A DNA stretch of 64,000 nt. Source: Thalassococcus sp. S3 (GTDB lineage: Bacteria > Pseudomonadota > Alphaproteobacteria > Rhodobacterales > Rhodobacteraceae). Below, in pieces: positions 26,511 through 34,977 of this stretch (position 1 is the stretch's first letter; every line of letters starts with the position of its first letter). The stretch lies in NCBI RefSeq assembly GCF_004216475.1, contig NZ_CP022303.1, positions 1,736,001 to 1,800,000 of the forward strand. Reading direction: 5' to 3'. Position numbers and translations under genes: made by a program. Under the pieces are notes generated by a model. It was not told the origin of the DNA, did not search any database, and worked only from the letters and a program-made list of their open reading frames with translations.

Positions 26511-28217
26511 TTACGAGCCTTCCTTGCGGTACCAGTCCGCGGCGTTCCAAAGCTCGCTGTCCCAAACGTTCAGAACAACGCCGCCCAGCGTGTTGGCGTG
26601 GGCCGACAGACGACCACGGTGCACCAGCGGGATCATCCCGCCATTCTCGACGACCATGTCGTTGAGCTGCTTGGCGATCTCTGCGCGCTCATCTGCGCCG
26701 GCGGTCTGGGCCAGCTGCGCGTGCAGGGCGTCGTACTCTTCCATGCAGAAGCGAGAGATGTTCTCACCCTGCCACTGAGAGGCTGGACGCGGAGCTTTGT
26801 CGCAGAGCGCGTTGCCGAGGTAGGATTGCGGGTCGGTGCCGTTGAACGTGTTGGCGTACATCTGCACATCGGCATAGAACTTCTGGAACGTGTCCGGGCT
26901 GCCCGGGTCACCGCCGAAGAAGACCGATGCGTTCACGTTGCGCAGTTCGCTGTCGATGCCAATCTCGCTCCACCACTGCTTGATCAGCGCCTGGAAGTCC
27001 TGGCGCACGGCGTTGGTCGAGGTCTGATAGAGAACCCGCAACTCCACGCCGTCTTTCTCACGTACGCCGTCGCCATTGCTGTCGACCCAGCCGGCCTCTT
27101 CCAGCATGGCCTTGGCGCCTTCGATGTCCTGCTGATCACAGGTGAAGGTGTCGGAGTTCACGGCGGCAGGTGCTGGCACCCAGTTGCAGGTGACCTGACC
27201 GGCCTGGCCATATCCGATTTCCACCAGAAGCGGACGGTCGATGGCCATCGACATCGCTTTGTAAACCGCCGGGTCCCGCAGGAAGGGGTGCGGATTGGCT
27301 GCGGTCGCGCGCTCGCCCTCGGGCAGGCTGGACGACGGGTCGGTCCAGTTCAGCATGATCCGTTCAACCAGCGGGCCGAAGCCGGCCACGGGCGTGCCTT
27401 TGCCGCCGGCTTCCATCCGTGCGATCACGTCGGGTGCAAGCTGCAGGTTCCAGGCATAGTCAAACTCGCCCGTTTCCATCACTGCGCGGCCCGCAGCGGT
27501 CGCATCGCCGCCGCCCTTGAAGGTCAGCGTGGCGAAGGCCGGTTTGGCCGGGTCGCGATAGTTGGGGTTGGCCGACATGGTGATCACGTCGTTGGGCTTG
27601 AACTCATCGACCACGAACGGCCCGGTGCCGATCGGGTTGAAGTTCTGTTCGGTGCATTCGGGTGCGCGGGCGCCCAGGCAATCGGCAAATTGTGCGGCCT
27701 GCAGGATCGGGCTTTCACCGCCCACGAACGGGCCGTAGGGGAAGGGGGTCGGCTTGTCGAAGGTGACCTTGACGGTCAGATCGTCGATCACTTCGACGCT
27801 TTCCACGCCTTCGTATTTCGTCACCTGCGCGCAGCCGCCTTCGGGGTGCATGCAATATTCGGACGTGAATTTCACGTCATTGGCGGTGAAGGGCGTGCCA
27901 TCGGACCACATCAGATCGGGTTTGATCTTCCACGTGATCGACATCAGGTCTTCGGTGACACCGCCATTCGCGACGGTCGGGATCTCGGTGGCCAGGAAGG
28001 GCACCATTTCGCCATCCTGATTATAGCGTGCCAGCGGCTCCAGCACCAAGGAAGCGGATTCCACATCCTTGGTCCCGCCGGACAGGAACGGGTTCAGTAT
28101 TGAGGGCGCCTGCCAGTAGATAATGCTGACGTTGCCATCGGAGCCACGCTCGGCAAATGCCGAAGACGCGAGCGCCGTGCTGGCAATTGCGCCAAGCAAA
28201 AGGGCTTTGAGTTTCAT
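26511..28217 (-). CDS. ABC transporter substrate-binding protein (peptide/nickel family)
   Basis: A 568-residue periplasmic binding protein of the SBP_bac_5 (DppA/OppA) family. The signal peptide is MKLKALLLGAIASTALASSA with cleavage near AFA. Family features include ALVLEPLARYNQDGEMVP-like LVLEPLARYNQDGEMVPFLA, TWKIKPDLMWSDGTPFTAND and MSMAIDRPLLVEIGYGQAG. ATG 28217 has TGGAG upstream; a frame seven codons longer is not used. It defines the specificity of the importer and starts the minus-strand arm of the divergent locus. Confidence 0.94.
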   Translation of the reverse strand: MKLKALLLGAIASTALASSAFAERGSDGNVSIIYWQAPSILNPFLSGGTKDVESASLVLEPLARYNQDGEMVPFLATEIPTVANGGVTEDLMSITWKIKPDLMWSDGTPFTANDVKFTSEYCMHPEGGCAQVTKYEGVESVEVIDDLTVKVTFDKPTPFPYGPFVGGESPILQAAQFADCLGARAPECTEQNFNPIGTGPFVVDEFKPNDVITMSANPNYRDPAKPAFATLTFKGGGDATAAGRAVMETGEFDYAWNLQLAPDVIARMEAGGKGTPVAGFGPLVERIMLNWTDPSSSLPEGERATAANPHPFLRDPAVYKAMSMAIDRPLLVEIGYGQAGQVTCNWVPAPAAVNSDTFTCDQQDIEGAKAMLEEAGWVDSNGDGVREKDGVELRVLYQTSTNAVRQDFQALIKQWWSEIGIDSELRNVNASVFFGGDPGSPDTFQKFYADVQMYANTFNGTDPQSYLGNALCDKAPRPASQWQGENISRFCMEEYDALHAQLAQTAGADERAEIAKQLNDMVVENGGMIPLVHRGRLSAHANTLGGVVLNVWDSELWNAADWYRKEGS

Positions 28218-28429
28218 ATCACACTCCATGTTGGACACGATCGTGTCTTTTTTATCATCGCGCGCTGCACGACGTCGGGTGATGCCGTATCTTGGGTAAC
28301 GTGTTCAGAACACGTGAAATTCGCAACCATTCGAAACTGCAAACGACCCCCCAAGACCGGATACCGAGCCATCGAAACAGATGTGGCGAAAAATGCAAGC
28401 CTTGCCGTTGGGAAACTGCAGGGTGGGGT

Positions 28430-28459
28430 TTGACACTGCCCATTGGCTGATCGTAGCGT
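28430..28459 (+). promoter_or_regulatory. Candidate sigma-70 promoter for ATPase-peptidase operon
   Basis: TTGACA (28430-28435) is followed after 18 bases by TAGCGT (28454-28459), placing a start site about ten bases before the ATG of the ABC ATPase gene. The -35 box is consensus, the -10 box poor. Confidence 0.4.
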
Positions 28460-28475
28460 TCAGACGAGAACGCCA

Positions 28476-30308
28476 ATGGGGGTGCCCGTGCTCGATCAGC
28501 CAATTGCGCAAATTCAGGGTCTGAGGGTCGAATTCCAGACGAAGGACGGTCCGGTTGTCGGCGTTGAAGACGTCTCGTTCGACATCAAACCCGGTGAAAC
28601 GGTGTGCGTTGTCGGGGAATCCGGCTCGGGCAAGTCCGTCTCCTCCCTGTCGCTGATGCGTCTTGTGGAGTTTGGCGGGGGTGCCATCGCGGGGGGACGG
28701 CTGCTTTTTGACCGCAAGGAAGGCGACGATCTCGATCTCGCGCGGGCCGATCAGGACATGATGCGCCATATCCGTGGCAACGAGATCGGCATGATTTTTC
28801 AGGAGCCCATGACGGCGCTGAACCCGGTTTTCACCGTGGGGCGTCAGCTGACCGAAGGGTTGCGTCTTCACATGGGGCTCTCCGCGGCTGATGCCGAGGC
28901 GCGCGCGTTGGAGCTGCTGCGACAGGTGCGCATACCGGAACCCGAACGCCGCCTGAAACAATATCCGCATGAATTGTCGGGCGGCATGCGCCAGAGGGTG
29001 GTGATCGCAATGGCTCTGGCTTGCGAACCCCACCTCTTGATCGCCGATGAGCCGACGACCGCGCTGGATGTCACGATCCAGGCGGAAATCCTGGCCTTGA
29101 TGGATCGGCTAAAGCGGGAGACCGGAACGGCCGTGATGTTCATCACCCACGATATGGCGGTCGTGGCGCAGATGGCGGACCGGGTGGTGGTGATGTTCCG
29201 CGGCAACAAGGTCGAGGAAGGACCGGTCGAGGAGATCTTTCGCAATCCGCAGCACGACTATACCAAGGCGCTGCTGTCGGCGGTGCCCAAGCTGGGCGAG
29301 ATGCGCGGCAAGTCCGCGCCCGAACCGATGAAGCTGATGGGGGTCGAAGACCAGCGAATCGAACCGATCCCCGGAACCGATCAGGTTTTGCTGAATGTTC
29401 AAAACCTCACCACACGCTTTCCGGTGCTGGGCGGGCTGCTGCGGCGCACGGTGGCCAATGTGCACGCGGTCGAGGACGTGTCCTTTACGCTGAACAAAGG
29501 GCAGACACTCAGTCTGGTTGGCGAATCGGGTTGTGGCAAATCGAGTGCGGGACGGTCGATCCTGCGTCTGGTTGAGCCGATGTCGGGTCAGATTGACCTC
29601 GACGGAACAGACGTGATGCGGCTGGATCAGGCACAGTTGCGCAAGGCGCGGCTGGACATGCAAATGATCTTTCAGGACCCGTTCGCCTCGCTCAATCCGC
29701 AGATGCAATTGCTGGATCAGGTGGCGGAGCCGATGCGCAATTACGGCACGGCATCTGGGTCAGAGTTGATGGACCGGGTCGCGAGCCTTTTTGACCGGGT
29801 GCATCTGCCGCGCAGCTTCATGCGCCGCTACCCGCATGAGATGTCGGGCGGCCAGCGCCAGCGGATCGCCATTGCCCGCGCGCTGGCGCTGAACCCCAAG
29901 CTGATCATCGCGGACGAGGCGGTGTCCGCCTTGGACGTGTCGGTGCAGGCACAGGTGCTGAACCTGATGATGGAATTGCAGGCGGATCTGGGCCTGTCCT
30001 TCCTGTTCATCAGCCATGACATGGCCGTGGTCGAACGGGTGAGCCACAATGTCGGGGTGATGTATCTGGGCCGCATCGTGGAGCTTGGCCCGCGCGCGCG
30101 GGTCTTCGAGAACCCGCAGCACCCATACACCCAGGCGCTGATGAAGGCGGTGCCCATCGCGGATCCGCAAAAGCGCAAGTCCGAACGGGAGCTGAATTTC
30201 AAACCGATCCCGTCGCCGATCCACCCGGTCGGCCATACGCCAGAGCCATCCGTTTATAGCGAAGTCGAGCCGGGGCACTATGTGTTAACCACCGACAGCG
30301 GCTATTAA
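28476..30308 (+). CDS. Fused dual ABC ATPase (DppD-DppF type)
   Basis: A 610-residue protein carrying both ATPase domains of a peptide importer. The first domain has Walker A GESGSGKSVS, signature LSGGMRQRVVIAMAL and Walker B HLLIADEPTTALD; the second has Walker A GESGCGKSSAGRS, signature MSGGQRQRIAIARAL and LIIADEAVSALD. Each ends with an oligopeptide-type C-terminal segment (YTKALLSAVPKLG and YTQALMKAVPIADPQ). The ATG at 28476 is chosen over a TTG upstream, with a GTG six bases later also possible. It diverges from the binding-protein gene and leads the deacylase genes. Confidence 0.94.
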   Translation: MGVPVLDQPIAQIQGLRVEFQTKDGPVVGVEDVSFDIKPGETVCVVGESGSGKSVSSLSLMRLVEFGGGAIAGGRLLFDRKEGDDLDLARADQDMMRHIRGNEIGMIFQEPMTALNPVFTVGRQLTEGLRLHMGLSAADAEARALELLRQVRIPEPERRLKQYPHELSGGMRQRVVIAMALACEPHLLIADEPTTALDVTIQAEILALMDRLKRETGTAVMFITHDMAVVAQMADRVVVMFRGNKVEEGPVEEIFRNPQHDYTKALLSAVPKLGEMRGKSAPEPMKLMGVEDQRIEPIPGTDQVLLNVQNLTTRFPVLGGLLRRTVANVHAVEDVSFTLNKGQTLSLVGESGCGKSSAGRSILRLVEPMSGQIDLDGTDVMRLDQAQLRKARLDMQMIFQDPFASLNPQMQLLDQVAEPMRNYGTASGSELMDRVASLFDRVHLPRSFMRRYPHEMSGGQRQRIAIARALALNPKLIIADEAVSALDVSVQAQVLNLMMELQADLGLSFLFISHDMAVVERVSHNVGVMYLGRIVELGPRARVFENPQHPYTQALMKAVPIADPQKRKSERELNFKPIPSPIHPVGHTPEPSVYSEVEPGHYVLTTDSGY

Positions 30309-30317
30309 GGGGCTTTC

Positions 30318-31487
30318 ATGGCCGAGACATTGAGCGCCGAGGCGATCATGGAAAAGCTTGTGTCTTTTCCAACCGTCAGCCGCGACACCAACCTACCGCT
30401 GGTGGATTGGGTCGAAGATTACCTTGCCAGCCACGGGATCGAGGCACATCGCTGGCCCGACCCGGATCAACCCGAGAAAGCGGCCCTCTTCGCTCACGTC
30501 GGTCCGTGGGAGGATGGTGCAGTTGTGCTGTCCGGCCATACCGATGTCGTGCCGATCGATGGCCAACCCTGGGACACCGATCCATTCACCGTGGTTGAAA
30601 GAGACGGCAAGTATTTCGGGCGCGGCACCTGTGATATGAAGGGCTTTGACGCGCTGGCCATTTGGGCGCTTGTCGAGGCAAAGGCGCGCGGCGTGGAACG
30701 CCCGCTGCAACTGGCGCTTAGCTTTGACGAGGAGATCGGATGCACTGGCGCCCCGCCGATGATCGAGGCGATGCAGCCCGTTCTGCCCAAGGGATCAGCG
30801 GTCATCGTGGGGGAGCCGTCGATGATGAAGGCGGTGACAGGGCACAAGGGCGGTCAGGGTTTTGACACCCATGTCGTGGGCTTCGAGGTGCATTCGTCGA
30901 TCATGCATACCGGCGTGAACGCGATCATGTCTGGCGCCAAGCTGATCGACTGGGCCAACCACCAGAATGCCGCCAACATGTCCAAGGCGCCCGGAGAGGT
31001 GGCGGCGATGTTCGATCCACCCTTCACCACGCTGCATGTGGGCCAGATCACGGGCGGCACCGCGCATAACATCACCGCCAAGGATTGCCATTTCGCGATG
31101 GATTTCCGCGTCGTGCCCGGCGAAAGCGCCGAGGATTGGCGGGAGGCTTACTTCGCCAAGGTCGCAGAAGTGGCCGCCCAGATGAAGGCGGTGCACCCGG
31201 AGGCGGGCATCCATCTCAGCAAGCGGTTCGATGTCCCGGGGCTTGTGCCCGAGGAAGGCGGCGAGGCTGAGGCTTTGGTCCGGCAATTGACCGGGGACAA
31301 CGCCTCTCACGTGGTCAGCTACGGCACGGAGGCCGGGCAGTTTCAGGCGGCGGGCTACTCCGCCGTCGTGTGCGGGCCGGGCGATATCGCTCAGGCGCAT
31401 CAACCCAACGAATACATCACCGTAGACCAGTTCAATGCGGGAAAGGCCTTTATGGAGTGCCTCGTCACCCGCCTGCAAGAGGGCTGA
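30318..31487 (+). CDS. argE: Acetylornithine deacetylase (ArgE/M20 family)
   Basis: A 389-residue M20 metallohydrolase that removes the acetyl group from N-acetylornithine or similar N-acyl amino acids. The zinc ligands are visible: VVLSGHTDVVPIDG, GRGTCDMKGFDALAI, ALSFDEEIGCTGAPPM, AVIVGEPSMMKAVTGHKG and the C-terminal AHQPNEY. In this operon, nine bases behind the ABC ATPase and ahead of two amidohydrolases, it may serve catabolic uptake of N-acyl amino acids rather than arginine synthesis, so the exact substrate is uncertain. Confidence 0.9.
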   Translation: MAETLSAEAIMEKLVSFPTVSRDTNLPLVDWVEDYLASHGIEAHRWPDPDQPEKAALFAHVGPWEDGAVVLSGHTDVVPIDGQPWDTDPFTVVERDGKYFGRGTCDMKGFDALAIWALVEAKARGVERPLQLALSFDEEIGCTGAPPMIEAMQPVLPKGSAVIVGEPSMMKAVTGHKGGQGFDTHVVGFEVHSSIMHTGVNAIMSGAKLIDWANHQNAANMSKAPGEVAAMFDPPFTTLHVGQITGGTAHNITAKDCHFAMDFRVVPGESAEDWREAYFAKVAEVAAQMKAVHPEAGIHLSKRFDVPGLVPEEGGEAEALVRQLTGDNASHVVSYGTEAGQFQAAGYSAVVCGPGDIAQAHQPNEYITVDQFNAGKAFMECLVTRLQEG

Positions 31488-31489
31488 GG

Positions 31490-32659
31490 ATGCCGATCAA
31501 GAACCGACTGGCAGAGCTGCACGAGGAGATCACCGGGTGGCGCCGACACCTGCATGCCAACCCGGAACTGATGTTCGATGTGCACGACACCGCCGCTTTC
31601 GTGGTGGATCGGCTGCGCGAGATCGGCGTGGATGACATCACCACCGGCATCGGCCAGACCGGTGTCGTTGCGGTGATCAACGGTCGCAGCGACACGAAGG
31701 GCCGCGTGATCGGCCTGCGGGCGGATATGGACGCGCTGCCGATCCATGAGGCGACGGGGCTCGACTATGCCTCGACCGTGCCGGGCAAGATGCATGCCTG
31801 CGGGCATGACGGGCATACGGCGATGCTGCTGGGGGCTGCCAAGTATCTTGCAGAGACACGCAATTTCGACGGCAAGGCGGTGCTGATCTTCCAGCCCGCC
31901 GAAGAAGGCGGAGGCGGTGGCCGCGAGATGTGCCGCGACGGGCTGATGGAGCGTTGGGGCATTCAGGAGGTTTACGGCATGCACAACATGCCGGGGCTCG
32001 AGGTCGGTCAGTTCGCGATCCGGCCCGGCGCGCTTCTGGCGGCGGCGGATGAGTTCGAGATCATCGTGCGCGGGCAGGGCGGGCATGCGGCTGCACCGCA
32101 CCGGGCGGTGGATCCGAACCTTGCCGCCGCACACGTGATCGTCGCACTGCAATCGGTGGCCAGCCGCAATGTCGATCCGCTGAAACAGGTGGTCGTGTCG
32201 GTTTGCACCCTGCGCAGCGACACCGAGGCGCACAACGTCATCCCCAACGAGGTCCTGCTGCGTGGCACCGTGCGTACCCTGGATCCGGAGATACGCGATC
32301 TGGCCGAGGCCCGCGTGCAAAAGATCACGCGCGCGACGGCGGAGGCTTACGACTGCGTGGCCGAGATCGATTATCAGCGCGGCTACCCGATCACGATCAA
32401 TGCGGAAACGAACACCGACTATGCCGCCGATGTGGCCGAGAGCGTGGCAGGCCAGGTCGACCGAAACACCCCGCCGATCATGGCGGGAGAGGATTTCTCC
32501 TTCATGCTCGAGGAGCGCCCGGGCGCCTATATCATGATCGGAAATGGCGATGGCGCGATGGTGCATCACCCGGAATACAACTTTAATGATGACGCGATCC
32601 CGGCAGGCTGTAGCTGGTTCGCGGAAATGATTGAAACCCGGATGCCTGTGCCCAGCTAA
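31490..32659 (+). CDS. M20 amidohydrolase (hippurate hydrolase type), copy 1
   Basis: A 389-residue M20D amidohydrolase that cleaves N-acyl or N-aroyl amino acids. It shows GLRADMDALPIHEATGLDY, the metal ligands HACGHDGHTAMLLGAAKYL and QPAEEGGGGG, VYGMHNMPGL, and MAGEDFSFMLEERPGAYI. The ATG lies two bases after the argE stop. It is clearly paralogous to the next gene; the two share NRLAELH.EIT.WRR and long runs around the active site, so this is a tandem duplication. Its stop codon is the loop of a 43-bp palindrome. Confidence 0.93.
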   Translation: MPIKNRLAELHEEITGWRRHLHANPELMFDVHDTAAFVVDRLREIGVDDITTGIGQTGVVAVINGRSDTKGRVIGLRADMDALPIHEATGLDYASTVPGKMHACGHDGHTAMLLGAAKYLAETRNFDGKAVLIFQPAEEGGGGGREMCRDGLMERWGIQEVYGMHNMPGLEVGQFAIRPGALLAAADEFEIIVRGQGGHAAAPHRAVDPNLAAAHVIVALQSVASRNVDPLKQVVVSVCTLRSDTEAHNVIPNEVLLRGTVRTLDPEIRDLAEARVQKITRATAEAYDCVAEIDYQRGYPITINAETNTDYAADVAESVAGQVDRNTPPIMAGEDFSFMLEERPGAYIMIGNGDGAMVHHPEYNFNDDAIPAGCSWFAEMIETRMPVPS

Positions 32660-32679
32660 GCTGGGCACAGGCATCCGGG
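32637..32679. repeat. 43-bp perfect palindrome centred on a stop codon
   Basis: The arms CCCGGATGCCTGTGCCCAGC (32637-32656) and GCTGGGCACAGGCATCCGGG (32660-32679) are perfectly complementary over 20 bp, and the three-base loop is the TAA stop of amidohydrolase copy 1. The left arm is coding sequence. No T-run follows. It should form an extremely stable RNA hairpin that may terminate, block 3' decay, or separate expression of the two paralogues. Confidence 0.9.
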
Positions 32680-32688
32680 CTGGACAGA

Positions 32689-32711
32689 GCGGGTTTTCCC
32701 AGAAAACCTGC
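32689..32711 (+). promoter_or_regulatory. Second hairpin between the amidohydrolase paralogues
   Basis: GCGGGTTTTC (32689-32698) and GAAAACCTGC (32702-32711) form a 10-bp stem with one G-U pair and a CCA loop, only nine bases after the large palindrome. It lies about 60 bases before the second amidohydrolase gene. Confidence 0.5.
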
Positions 32712-32770
32712 GGAGTCCGGCCCCCGTTGAACAAAGAACACGAAACGCGCCTCATCAAAGGAGCCCGCTT

Positions 32771-33934
32771 ATGCCCGTCAAAAACCGCCTCGCCGAGCTG
32801 CATGACGAAATCACCGAATGGCGACGAGATATTCACCAACACCCCGAAATCCTTTTCGACACCCACCGCACCAGCGCGCTGGTGGCCGAAAAACTCAAGG
32901 AATTTGGCTGCGATGACGTCGTCACGGGGATCGGGCGCACCGGCGTGGTCGGTGTGATCAAGGGCACGAGCGATAGCGCGGGCAAGGTGATCGGCCTGCG
33001 GGCCGATATGGATGCGCTGCCCATCGAGGAGCAGACGGGCGTCGAATATGCCTCCAAAACCCCCGGCGCGATGCACGCTTGCGGTCATGACGGGCATACC
33101 GCGATGCTGTTGGGTGCTGCCAAATACCTGGCCGAGACGCGCAATTTCGATGGCACGGCCATCGTCATCTTCCAGCCCGCCGAAGAAGGCGGCGGTGGCG
33201 GCAAGGAGATGTGCGACGACGGCATGATGGAGCGTTGGGGCATCCAGGAAGTCTATGGCATGCATAATTGGCCCAACATGCCGGCGGGCCAGTTTGCGAT
33301 CCGGCCCGGTGCGTTCTTCGCAGCGACCGATCAATTCGACATTGAACTCGAAGGCCAGGGCGGCCATGCCGCCAAGCCGCATGAGACGGTGGACACGACG
33401 GTCATGGCCTCTCATATCGTTCTGGCGCTGCAGACCATCGCCAGCCGCAACGCCGACCCGGTCGATCAGATCGTGGTGTCGGTCACCTCTTTCGAAACGT
33501 CTTCGAACGCGTTCAACGTGATCCCGCAACGCGTGCATCTGCGCGGCACGGTGCGCACGATGAGCCCCGAGATGCGCGATCTGGCCGAAAAGCGCATCAA
33601 CGAGATCTGTACGGGGACGGCGGGGACCTTCGGCGGCAGGGCAGAGGTGACCTATCATCGCGGCTACCCGGTCATGGTAAACTCCGACGAACAGACCGAA
33701 TTCGCAGCCGAGGTCGCGCGCAGCGTGTCAGGGCAATGCGAGGAGGCCGCCATCGTGATGGGCGGCGAGGATTTCGCCTTCATGCTGGAAGAGCGGCCCG
33801 GCGCTTATATCCTTGTGGGCAACGGCGACACGGCGGCGGTGCACCACCCTGAATACAACTTCAACGACGAGGCGATCCCCGCTGGCTGCAGCTGGTGGGC
33901 GGAGATTGTCGAGCAGCGGATGCCCGCGGCCTAA
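32771..33934 (+). CDS. M20 amidohydrolase (hippurate hydrolase type), copy 2
   Basis: A 387-residue paralogue of the preceding gene with the same metal-site layout: GLRADMDALPIEEQTGVEY, HACGHDGHTAMLLGAAKYLA, QPAEEGGGGGKEMCDDG, VYGMHNWPNMPAGQFAIRPG and MGGEDFAFMLEERPGAY. Differences cluster in the dimerisation/lid domain (about 185-290), which suggests a different acyl or amino acid preference from copy 1. CAAAGGAG upstream supports the start. Its stop overlaps the convergent glycosyltransferase gene by four bases. Confidence 0.93.
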   Translation: MPVKNRLAELHDEITEWRRDIHQHPEILFDTHRTSALVAEKLKEFGCDDVVTGIGRTGVVGVIKGTSDSAGKVIGLRADMDALPIEEQTGVEYASKTPGAMHACGHDGHTAMLLGAAKYLAETRNFDGTAIVIFQPAEEGGGGGKEMCDDGMMERWGIQEVYGMHNWPNMPAGQFAIRPGAFFAATDQFDIELEGQGGHAAKPHETVDTTVMASHIVLALQTIASRNADPVDQIVVSVTSFETSSNAFNVIPQRVHLRGTVRTMSPEMRDLAEKRINEICTGTAGTFGGRAEVTYHRGYPVMVNSDEQTEFAAEVARSVSGQCEEAAIVMGGEDFAFMLEERPGAYILVGNGDTAAVHHPEYNFNDEAIPAGCSWWAEIVEQRMPAA

Positions 33935-34977
33935 CCCTCGGCCCAGAGCTGCTGATAGACCTCTTCGATGCCCGCGGCTTCGGCCCGGGCGCTGAACGAG
34001 GCCTCTGCAATGTCTCGCGCGGCTTTGGCCATGGCGTCATGCCGCGCGGGATCGTCCAAGAGCGTGCCCGCTGCGTCCGCAGCCCCTTGCCAATCTTCCT
34101 GATCGACAATCCGACCCGCGCGGCCCTGCGCGCTGAACGCGTTGTAATAGCCCGCATCGGAGGCGACAAACGGCACCCCGCTTGCCATCCCTTCAAGCGG
34201 CACCATGCCGTACCCCTCGTACCGCGGCATTTGCATCACAAGCGAGAGGCCACGCAGGAGAGGCGGCAGGTCACCCGCCGCGATCTCTCCGGGAAAGAGG
34301 ATACGGTCGCGCAGGCCCGCGGCGTCAACCTCGTTCTGTAAGTCACTGAGAAAGCTTTGATGTTCTCGGGCTGCGCGTCCGATGACAAGCGCCGTTGCAC
34401 CGGGTCGATCCGGCAGCAGACGCAGCATGGCACGAACGAAGACATCGGTGCCTTTTTCGGGACGGATCCGGCCGATTGTGGCGATACCTTGGGTTCCGCC
34501 ATATCCAAGCGCGGCCCAGGCCGCCGCCCGGTCCGGCGCCGGGCTGAACCGGTCGGTATCGACACCGTGGGGAACGACGGCACGCACATGAGGCACGAAT
34601 TCCGCGGCACGCTCGGTCGTGGCGATCACCGCATCCATTCGGGAAATCAGCCAGCGCGGATAGGCGGAATGCAGACGCTGTGCTGCGGAGGTGAACACGA
34701 TTCGGATGGGGCGCCGCAGCACGTCACGGAGCCAGAGCGCGGTCTGCATCTCCGGGTTGCGGCGAACATGCCAGATGGCAAAAGGACGGTCGCTTGGGCC
34801 AGCCCGGCAGAGCGCGCGCGCCTGCGATTTGCTGATCGGGGCCGGACAATCGGGCAGGGGATGTCCCACCAGACGCAGGTCATGCATTTTCCCCTGCGCG
34901 CGCACGACATTGGCTGCGGTCGCGGAGACGCCGGTGAAGTTGCGGTTGAAATTGGTGACATAAAGATCAGGCGCCAT
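33931..34977 (-). CDS. Glycosyltransferase family 4
   Basis: A 348-residue GT-B fold glycosyltransferase. The C-terminal donor-binding half is clear: GIATIGRIRPEKGTDVFVRA, ATALVIGRAAREHQSFL and the E-X7-E region MQMPRYEGYGMVPLEGMASG. It lies directly downstream of Kdo transferase and overlaps it by 11 bases, so it probably adds a sugar to the lipopolysaccharide inner core, like LpcC-type mannosyltransferases. The sugar is inferred from context only. Confidence 0.88.
   Translation of the reverse strand: MAPDLYVTNFNRNFTGVSATAANVVRAQGKMHDLRLVGHPLPDCPAPISKSQARALCRAGPSDRPFAIWHVRRNPEMQTALWLRDVLRRPIRIVFTSAAQRLHSAYPRWLISRMDAVIATTERAAEFVPHVRAVVPHGVDTDRFSPAPDRAAAWAALGYGGTQGIATIGRIRPEKGTDVFVRAMLRLLPDRPGATALVIGRAAREHQSFLSDLQNEVDAAGLRDRILFPGEIAAGDLPPLLRGLSLVMQMPRYEGYGMVPLEGMASGVPFVASDAGYYNAFSAQGRAGRIVDQEDWQGAADAAGTLLDDPARHDAMAKAARDIAEASFSARAEAAGIEEVYQQLWAEG

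Noticed and set aside
26223-28103. A 626-codon plus-strand frame opposite the substrate-binding protein gene
   Set aside because: It is a high-GC antisense shadow: composition is Arg/His/Gly-rich without any recognisable domain, while the minus strand encodes a clear SBP_bac_5 protein with signal peptide.
31400-33658. A 752-codon minus-strand frame across both amidohydrolase genes
   Set aside because: Antisense to two well-supported M20 enzymes; it reads through the 43-bp palindrome and has no domain features.
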